Shown piece after piece: positions 54,764 to 59,249 of a stretch of DNA of 59,249 bases. Numbering within the stretch: position 1 is the first letter of the stretch; each line of letters starts with the position of its first letter. The notes under the pieces are model-generated. The model saw nothing but the letters and a program-made list of their open reading frames with translations. It was not told the origin of the DNA and made no database searches. The stretch is from Acidobacteriaceae bacterium. GTDB lineage: Bacteria; Acidobacteriota; Terriglobia; Terriglobales; Acidobacteriaceae. Both the position numbers and the translations under genes were made by a program. The stretch lies in contig PLFY01000216.1 in NCBI GenBank assembly GCA_003138365.1, forward strand, positions 1 through 59,249, written 5' to 3'.

Positions 54764-55663
54764 ATGCGCATTGACCCAAACATTGTTCCCGAAATTCTCT
54801 CCGACCTGCAAACGAGCCAGGTGTCGCTCAACACTGCGCTGCAGCAGGTGTCCACTGGCAAGAGCGTGAGCGTGCCTTCAGACAACCCGGCCGCAGCTGC
54901 GGCCATGGTGCAAAACACCATCGAGACCGGGGACGTAGATCAGTACACGCAGAACGTCTCGACGCTACAGACTACAGTCCAGTCCGCCAGCTCCGCATTG
55001 AGCTCGGTTGTTACGTCCCTCACCCAGGCAGTGTCGCTCGGCACCGAGGGCGCAAATGGCACCAACTCTTCGGCCGATCTGCAGGCGCTCGCTCAACAAG
55101 TGCAGGGGATCCTGACTTCTGTGGTGTCTCTTGCCAATACTTCGGTCGGGGGGGCATATCTATTCGGCGGAACCGGCACAACCACTCCTTACACGGCGGA
55201 TTCGTCTTCGCCTACCGGCTACACCTACAACGGCAACAACGACACGAACTCCGTGCAAGTGGGCGACCAGACCAGCATCCAGGTAAACCTTCCGGGCAGT
55301 CAGATCTTCTCCAATTCGAGCAACAACGTTGTTGGTTCGCTGAGTTCGCTAGTCACGGCGCTGCAAAGCGGGAACAGCTCGCAGATCGCGACGGCCACCA
55401 CGAGCGTGGACTCGGCCGTTAGCTTCATTGGCCAGCAGCAAGTGTTCTACGGCAATGCCGAGCAGCAGTTAAACTCTCAGGAGCAATACCTGCAGCAGGA
55501 CACGGTTAGCCTGGCGTCGCAAGAGAACAATCTGGTCGGCGTGGATATGGCCACCGCTGCAACAAACCTGAGCCAGGCCGAAACCGACAATAGCGCAGCC
55601 CTCGCCGCTGCAGCAAAGGTCCTGCCAAACTCCTTGTTGAATTACCTGACGACCCCGAGCTGA
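54764..55663 (+). CDS. flgL: Hook-filament junction protein FlgL (HAP3)
   Basis: A 299-aa flagellin-like junction protein, 6 bp after flgK. Motifs: MRIDPNIVPEILSDLQTSQVSLNTALQQVSTGKSVSVPSDNPAAAAAMVQN at the N-terminus, SVGGAYLFGGTGTTTPY in the middle (the FlgL-type GxYLFxG), and VDMATAATNLSQAETDNSAALAAAAKVLPNSLLNYL at the C-terminus. It is the last gene of the plus-strand flagellar block. Confidence 0.94.
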   Translation: MRIDPNIVPEILSDLQTSQVSLNTALQQVSTGKSVSVPSDNPAAAAAMVQNTIETGDVDQYTQNVSTLQTTVQSASSALSSVVTSLTQAVSLGTEGANGTNSSADLQALAQQVQGILTSVVSLANTSVGGAYLFGGTGTTTPYTADSSSPTGYTYNGNNDTNSVQVGDQTSIQVNLPGSQIFSNSSNNVVGSLSSLVTALQSGNSSQIATATTSVDSAVSFIGQQQVFYGNAEQQLNSQEQYLQQDTVSLASQENNLVGVDMATAATNLSQAETDNSAALAAAAKVLPNSLLNYLTTPS

Positions 55664-55706
55664 TTCCGGTCCTGGCGCAACCCCCTCCACCTGGAAGACA
55701 AACCAA

Positions 55707-55739
55707 GAGCGGCAACGAGATGGTCTCTCGCTGCCGCTC
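55707..55739. terminator. Hairpin between flgL and fliS
   Basis: GAGCGGCAACGAGA pairs with TCTCGCTGCCGCTC with one mismatch and a short loop. It lies between the convergent flgL and fliS genes. No T-run follows, so it is a weak or bidirectional terminator candidate. Confidence 0.55.
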
Positions 55740-55822
55740 AGTCTCAACCAACAATCTTGGTGCTCTCTTGCCCGTATCACGGGCCCAAGCATTTGAAGTG
55801 TGCAAGGCTGGATGGTAAAGGA

Positions 55823-56290
55823 TTAAGCCGACCAGCGAGATGAGTTGCGCTCATACATCGGCAACGAGGAGCCGGGATAGGTCGGAGCCTGAACCAAGCC
55901 TGGAACGTGCGCCGCGGTTGTTGTGCCCCGGCTCTCGGCCTGCTGCCAGACCGCCCGAATTTCCAGGACGCGCGCCATCTCTTCTTCAAGGATCTCGGGG
56001 GACCGCTTGGCTTGCGCTTCGATTATTCTGCGGCGAAGCGATTTGAAAAAGCCCTTGAATAGGTCAGCCAGTTCTCCGCCTGTCCCTTGATCGATCCAGT
56101 CTTCCAAATGCGACAGAATCAGTAGTGCATGACTCGCTTGGCGGCAGCGCTTCTCGATATCGCCGCGGCGCTCGGCCTCTGCGGCACGGCGCAGATCTCC
56201 TGCAAGCGTGTCGTAAAGGGCGATCATCAAGCCAAAACCGCTGGCGCCGCCAAGTGCGGTTTTCCGATATGCCAGTTCCGTTGGACTCAT
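55823..56290 (-). CDS. fliS: Flagellin export chaperone FliS
   Basis: A 155-aa protein, preceded by TGGAGAAG. The four-helix bundle pattern is visible: YRKTALGGASGFGLMIALYDTLAGDLRRAAEAERRGDIEKRCRQASHALLILSHLEDWID covers the FliS core with the L-I-x-x-L-Y-D motif. The extended C-terminal tail (about 120-155, Thr/Pro/Ser-rich) exceeds the usual 130 aa. FliS binds the C-terminal helix of flagellin until export. It lies 12 bp after fliD in the same operon. Confidence 0.9.
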   Translation of the reverse strand: MSPTELAYRKTALGGASGFGLMIALYDTLAGDLRRAAEAERRGDIEKRCRQASHALLILSHLEDWIDQGTGGELADLFKGFFKSLRRRIIEAQAKRSPEILEEEMARVLEIRAVWQQAESRGTTTAAHVPGLVQAPTYPGSSLPMYERNSSRWSA

Positions 56291-56302
56291 GGTCTTCTCC
56301 AG

Positions 56303-57730
56303 TTAGTTCCCTGATGAGGAATTGTTCATGCCCAGTTCGGCGTCAACATCCTTTAGTTCGCCCGGCAGTTGCTGCAAGGCAATTTCTGCCTGACTGTATT
56401 CACTTTGCAATTGCTTTTGCAGAGGGTCGATAGTATTGGTCTGGAAGTTGTTGATGTCGTCCTGTAGGGAGGTGTTTTCGCTGCTGATGCTTTGCAGATC
56501 CACCGTGAACGCTCCGTCCGCCGGGCTGATGAAGCTGGTAAGCTGTTGATCCATTGAATTGGCAAACCCGTTGAGCGCAGTTCCTTGAAAAAAGTTCTGC
56601 ACTTGGCTGAAGTTGTTCTGAAGCGCGCTGTTCAGCGTTGTGCTATCCACGCTGAGCGTGCCATCGGAGTTCACCGTGATGCCCATCGATGCCAGGCTCG
56701 TCACCGTTTCACTGCTCCCCGATCCGGTCGTAGACGTAAAATCCAATGCTCCCAGCAGGTCGCTCTGCAGCGTCTGCACGGTGGGATCCTCTGCCAGAAC
56801 CCCCTGGCCCGAACCCGAGGTATAGGTGAATTGCGAGTTCACAGCGGTGATGAGCGTGTTGTAGTCGGTCACAAATTGGTTGATGGCTGTTGACGCCTGC
56901 GAAGTATCCGGCGCGACAGTGAGGCTCACTTGAGTGCCGGGGCTGGCGCTCTGCAGAGTGAGCGTCACGCCGGGGATAACGCCCGTGACCGTATTCGATG
57001 CGCTGGAAATGCTGATCCCGTTCACTGTAAGAGAGGCGTTGCTGCCCGCCTGCGCCTGCGTGAAGCCGAAGCTTCCACCGGACGATGACACCGTGAAAGC
57101 GCCGGCGCTGCCTGTCGTGTTGCTTACAATCGCGAGTTGACCGCCGTTTGCGTCGGTGATGATGCTGGCCGTGACGCCGAGTCCCGCGTTATTGACGGCA
57201 TTCTCCAGGCCGGTCAGAGTATCGACGCCGCTGCCGGTCGTGATGGTTGTTGCCGAGCCGCCGGCAGGTGTGATCGTGATGCTCTCCGCCGGTAGATCGG
57301 TTGTCGCGCTGGCGACGGCGCCCGAAGCATAGGAGGCCGCGGTGGCCAGGCTATTGACTACCACTACGTTGTTTCCAGCGGTGCTCCCGGACGCCGCCGA
57401 ACCTGTAACAATGCCCGAGTTTGAAGAGCTTACCGTTGCCGCGGATAGTGGACCGGTCAGGTTGTTGAGCGCCTGCACATCGTTGTCGAGGTCGGTCGCA
57501 TCGGTCTGGAGCGAGTCCAATGCACTCGTTTGGTTTTGTAGCGTCGTCTGCTGCGATTCCCATGCTTGCTCCGGAGCCTCGGCTGCAGTTACGGCGGCAC
57601 TCACGGCAGCGTTCACGTCGATGCCGGGGGTGGATGCGCCCGTTGCCGCTTCCAGTATTTCGCTCAGATCGAGGGCCGATGAAGAGTTTGACCCGGATAA
57701 TAGCGAATTCAATGCGGAGACCGAGCTCAT
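56303..57730 (-). CDS. fliD: Filament cap protein FliD (HAP2)
   Basis: A 475-aa filament cap protein. The N-terminal part (SSALDLSEILEAATGASTPGIDVNAAV) and coiled coil (QQTTLQNQTSALDSLQTDATDLDNDVQALNNL) match FliD_N. The middle carries flagellin-hook-IN-like repeats (ITITPAGGSATTITTGSGVDTLTGLENAVNNAGLGVTASI). The C-terminal coil (DDINNFQTNTIDPLQKQLQSEYSQAEIALQQL) matches FliD_C. It folds flagellin monomers at the tip. It has its own FliA promoter just after the fliC terminator. Confidence 0.94.
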   Translation of the reverse strand: MSSVSALNSLLSGSNSSSALDLSEILEAATGASTPGIDVNAAVSAAVTAAEAPEQAWESQQTTLQNQTSALDSLQTDATDLDNDVQALNNLTGPLSAATVSSSNSGIVTGSAASGSTAGNNVVVVNSLATAASYASGAVASATTDLPAESITITPAGGSATTITTGSGVDTLTGLENAVNNAGLGVTASIITDANGGQLAIVSNTTGSAGAFTVSSSGGSFGFTQAQAGSNASLTVNGISISSASNTVTGVIPGVTLTLQSASPGTQVSLTVAPDTSQASTAINQFVTDYNTLITAVNSQFTYTSGSGQGVLAEDPTVQTLQSDLLGALDFTSTTGSGSSETVTSLASMGITVNSDGTLSVDSTTLNSALQNNFSQVQNFFQGTALNGFANSMDQQLTSFISPADGAFTVDLQSISSENTSLQDDINNFQTNTIDPLQKQLQSEYSQAEIALQQLPGELKDVDAELGMNNSSSGN

Positions 57731-57806
57731 AGACTTTGCCCATTCCTTTGAAAGGAGCGCGTGAGTTCGCGCGCGCCTGGATTACATCGGGTCTAACCGT
57801 ACCACA

Positions 57807-57833
57807 ATATCGGCACATCCGGGTCGGTCGTTC
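57807..57833 (-). promoter_or_regulatory. FliA promoter of fliD-fliS
   Basis: Read on the minus strand: GAACGACC, an 11-bp spacer, GCCGATAT, 76 bp before the fliD start. The -10 element is good and the -35 element partial. Confidence 0.55.
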
Positions 57834-57847
57834 AGAGCCGTGGAACA

Positions 57848-57884
57848 AGAAAAATAACGGTGGCGCCTTCAGGGCGCCACCGTT
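57848..57884 (-). terminator. Rho-independent terminator of fliC
   Basis: A perfect 12-bp stem (AACGGTGGCGCC / GGCGCCACCGTT) with a 5-nt loop, followed on the minus strand by ATTTTTC, lies 18 bp after the fliC stop. It separates fliC from the fliD promoter. Confidence 0.9.
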
Positions 57885-57902
57885 GGGAGGGAGATGAAGA
57901 GT

Positions 57903-58724
57903 CTACTGGAGAAGCTTCAGAACATTCTGCTCCGCCGACTGCGATTGCTGGATAGCAGCGAAGCCGGTCTGCTCCAGGATGTTGTACTGGGTCAGGTTCG
58001 AAGTTACGGATGCGATGTCCGCGTTCTGAACGTTGTTCTGAGCGCTGGTCAGGTTTTGCACTTGCGTCGTCTCAACGTTCGAAGTCGATGTCAGTTGGTT
58101 GATGCTGGCGCCGATGGTGCCGCGGGTCGCGGAAACGGTGTCGATTGCGGCGGTGATGTCGGTCAGCGCCGTTTGGGCCTTAGTGGCGGAGGTCAGAACA
58201 TCGGCGTTCAGGGCTAGCGTGGTGGATGAAAGCGCACCGACCGAGGTGCTGGTGGTGGTGGCGCCGGCGGATGTGCCATCGCTGGTGAACGTCGTGTTAG
58301 CGGTGGCGCTGAACACGGCCGTTCCGTTGTAGTTTGTGGTCGAGCCAATGTTGTTGATCTCAGTCAGAATTGACTGGAACTCTGTATCCAGGGCAGTCGA
58401 CTGTGCGGTGGTGAGGCCGCCGGTGGAAGCTTCGGTTGCTATCGTTACTGCCTGGTTGAGGATAGTGTTGACCTGCGAGAGCGCGCCGTCAGCGGTCTGC
58501 AGGAAGCCGATGCCGTCCGATGCGTTCTGGCTGGACTGGGTGAGGGCTGAGATGCTGGCGCCCAAACCGGCGGCGATCGAGAGGCCCGCCGGGTCGTCCG
58601 CTCCGGAGTTGATCTTCAACCCGGTGGACAGTTGTTGGAGTGTACTTTGCAGTTTTGTCTGGGTGTTGGAAACTGCATTCTCTGCTACCAGAGAAGAAAT
58701 GTTGTTCAGCAGTGTGATGCTCAT
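57903..58724 (-). CDS. fliC: Flagellin FliC
   Basis: A 273-aa filament subunit from ATG 58724 (AGGAG eight bases before); the frame extends upstream without a ribosome site. The N-terminal D0/D1 part reads SITLLNNISSLVAENAVSNTQTKLQSTLQQLSTGLKINSGADDPAGLSIA, and the C-terminal part ends NVQNADIASVTSNLTQYNILEQTGFAAIQQSQSAEQNVLKLLQ. Only about 80 Thr/Ser/Ala-rich residues lie between, so D2 and D3 are missing and the filament should be thin and smooth. It is monocistronic with its own FliA promoter and terminator. Confidence 0.97.
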   Translation of the reverse strand: MSITLLNNISSLVAENAVSNTQTKLQSTLQQLSTGLKINSGADDPAGLSIAAGLGASISALTQSSQNASDGIGFLQTADGALSQVNTILNQAVTIATEASTGGLTTAQSTALDTEFQSILTEINNIGSTTNYNGTAVFSATANTTFTSDGTSAGATTTSTSVGALSSTTLALNADVLTSATKAQTALTDITAAIDTVSATRGTIGASINQLTSTSNVETTQVQNLTSAQNNVQNADIASVTSNLTQYNILEQTGFAAIQQSQSAEQNVLKLLQ

Positions 58725-58827
58725 GGTGATGGCTCCTCGTTTCGAATTCCGCCTGCACCGAAACCGTTCTGCGTACCGCACAGCTCAGAATCGTTACTTG
58801 GAGCAGGAGGTTTATCTTGCGGGCAAT

Positions 58828-58854
58828 CTATCGGCATCTCATTGGCGGATTCTA
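58828..58854 (-). promoter_or_regulatory. FliA (sigma-28) promoter of fliC
   Basis: Read on the minus strand: TAGAATCC, an 11-bp spacer, GCCGATAG. The leader is about 95 nt with AGGAG near its end. Confidence 0.75.
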
Positions 58855-59249
58855 GTCTGCGCTCAAAAAAATCTAAAGCCGCATCCGCCCGGCAGAGGAT
58901 TTGGGGGGCAGATTGCTTCCAGCGCACGCCTGGGAGACGCTCTTGTTCGGTGAGTGCAACGTTGCCTCATCTCGGCGTACAGCGCAGTCTAATCCCTGTC
59001 CCTCGCCAAAATCCGTCCAGGCGCAAGATGGCGCCGGCGCCTCATCTCGGCAATCGCTTTCAGAATGGCTTTCGACCGCGAAGGAGCCGCTCGGTGACCA
59101 AAGTGCACGCTGAAACCTCGGCGAAGCGAAGAGTGCGGGTCCGAAAGCCTCGACGTGGTTGGTCACCTTTTTATACTCGCCACGATGATCCTGATCCTTG
59201 CTGCTGTACTTGAGCAACACGCCGTGCAATTGCTTGATTTGATTTTTGG
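58855..59249. other. Right-edge region without a supported gene
   Basis: No frame here looks like a protein, on either strand. A 13-bp direct repeat, GCCTCATCTCGGC, occurs at about 58962 and 59039. The last 100 bp become AT-rich, which may mark the control region of a gene beyond the window. Confidence 0.4.

Noticed and set aside
58873-59229. Open frame on the minus strand at the right edge
   Set aside because: No ribosome site, no family resemblance and mixed composition.

Overview
The window most likely comes from an acidobacterium (Acidobacteriota, Terriglobia-like). It carries a very large TonB-dependent receptor with an N-terminal carboxypeptidase-regulatory domain (Oar-like, abundant in that phylum), a B12-dependent ribonucleotide reductase, a membrane pyrophosphatase, and a single almost complete flagellar locus with Gram-negative L- and P-ring genes. 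Assignment is by protein character only; there is no rRNA or tRNA gene here.

Layout. Positions 1-11.4 kb hold unlinked housekeeping and accessory genes: the tail of an ABC permease, a Uma2-family nuclease, the receptor, a GT39-like membrane glycosyltransferase, H+-pyrophosphatase (hppA), a GNAT acetyltransferase and a ParDE toxin-antitoxin pair. At 11.9-15.3 kb lies nrdJ, with a promoter, a probable NrdR box and a 13-C homopolymer near its start. At 15.3-16.0 kb is a short degraded accessory patch. From 16.0 kb almost everything concerns motility: two complete stator pairs (16.0-17.6 kb minus, 18.8-20.6 kb plus), a PilZ protein, then a regulatory block (21.4-27.4 kb) with an OmpR-type regulator, a kinase-like protein without a recognisable ATP site, a duplicated pseudo-receiver, a sigma-54 activator lacking a DNA-binding domain, and an FlrB/FlrC-like pair.

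The flagellar structural genes follow in order: flgB-flgC-fliE-fliF-fliG-fliH-fliI-fliJ (MS ring, rotor, export ATPase); fliK-flgD-flgE (hook); fliN-like-fliO-fliP-fliQ-fliR-flhB-flhA (export gate); fliA-fliM-fliN (sigma-28 and C ring); an MshEN protein and an HDOD protein; flgF-flgG-flgA-flgH-flgI-flgJ (rod and rings); flgM-flgN-flgK-flgL; and, converging from the right, fliC and fliD-fliS on the minus strand. Genes are tightly packed with many 4-bp stop/start overlaps. fliL, flhF, flhG, fliT and chemotaxis genes are not in the window.

The regulatory logic can be read from promoters. Near-consensus sigma-54 promoters precede fliK and flgF, with a weaker one before the fliN-like/export-gate operon. 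Sigma-28 (FliA) promoters precede flgM, fliC, fliD and both stator operons, and a weaker one precedes an orphan 163-aa gene. This fits a hierarchy in which an FlrC-type activator turns on rod, hook and fliA genes, and FliA released from FlgM turns on filament and motor genes. CRP/FNR-type palindromes lie upstream of the regulatory block and upstream of hppA.

The least ordinary parts are the 21.4-24.7 kb phosphorelay-like block, the FliO-like protein without a membrane helix, the FliK repeat tract, and the MshEN/HDOD pair inserted between C-ring and rod genes.
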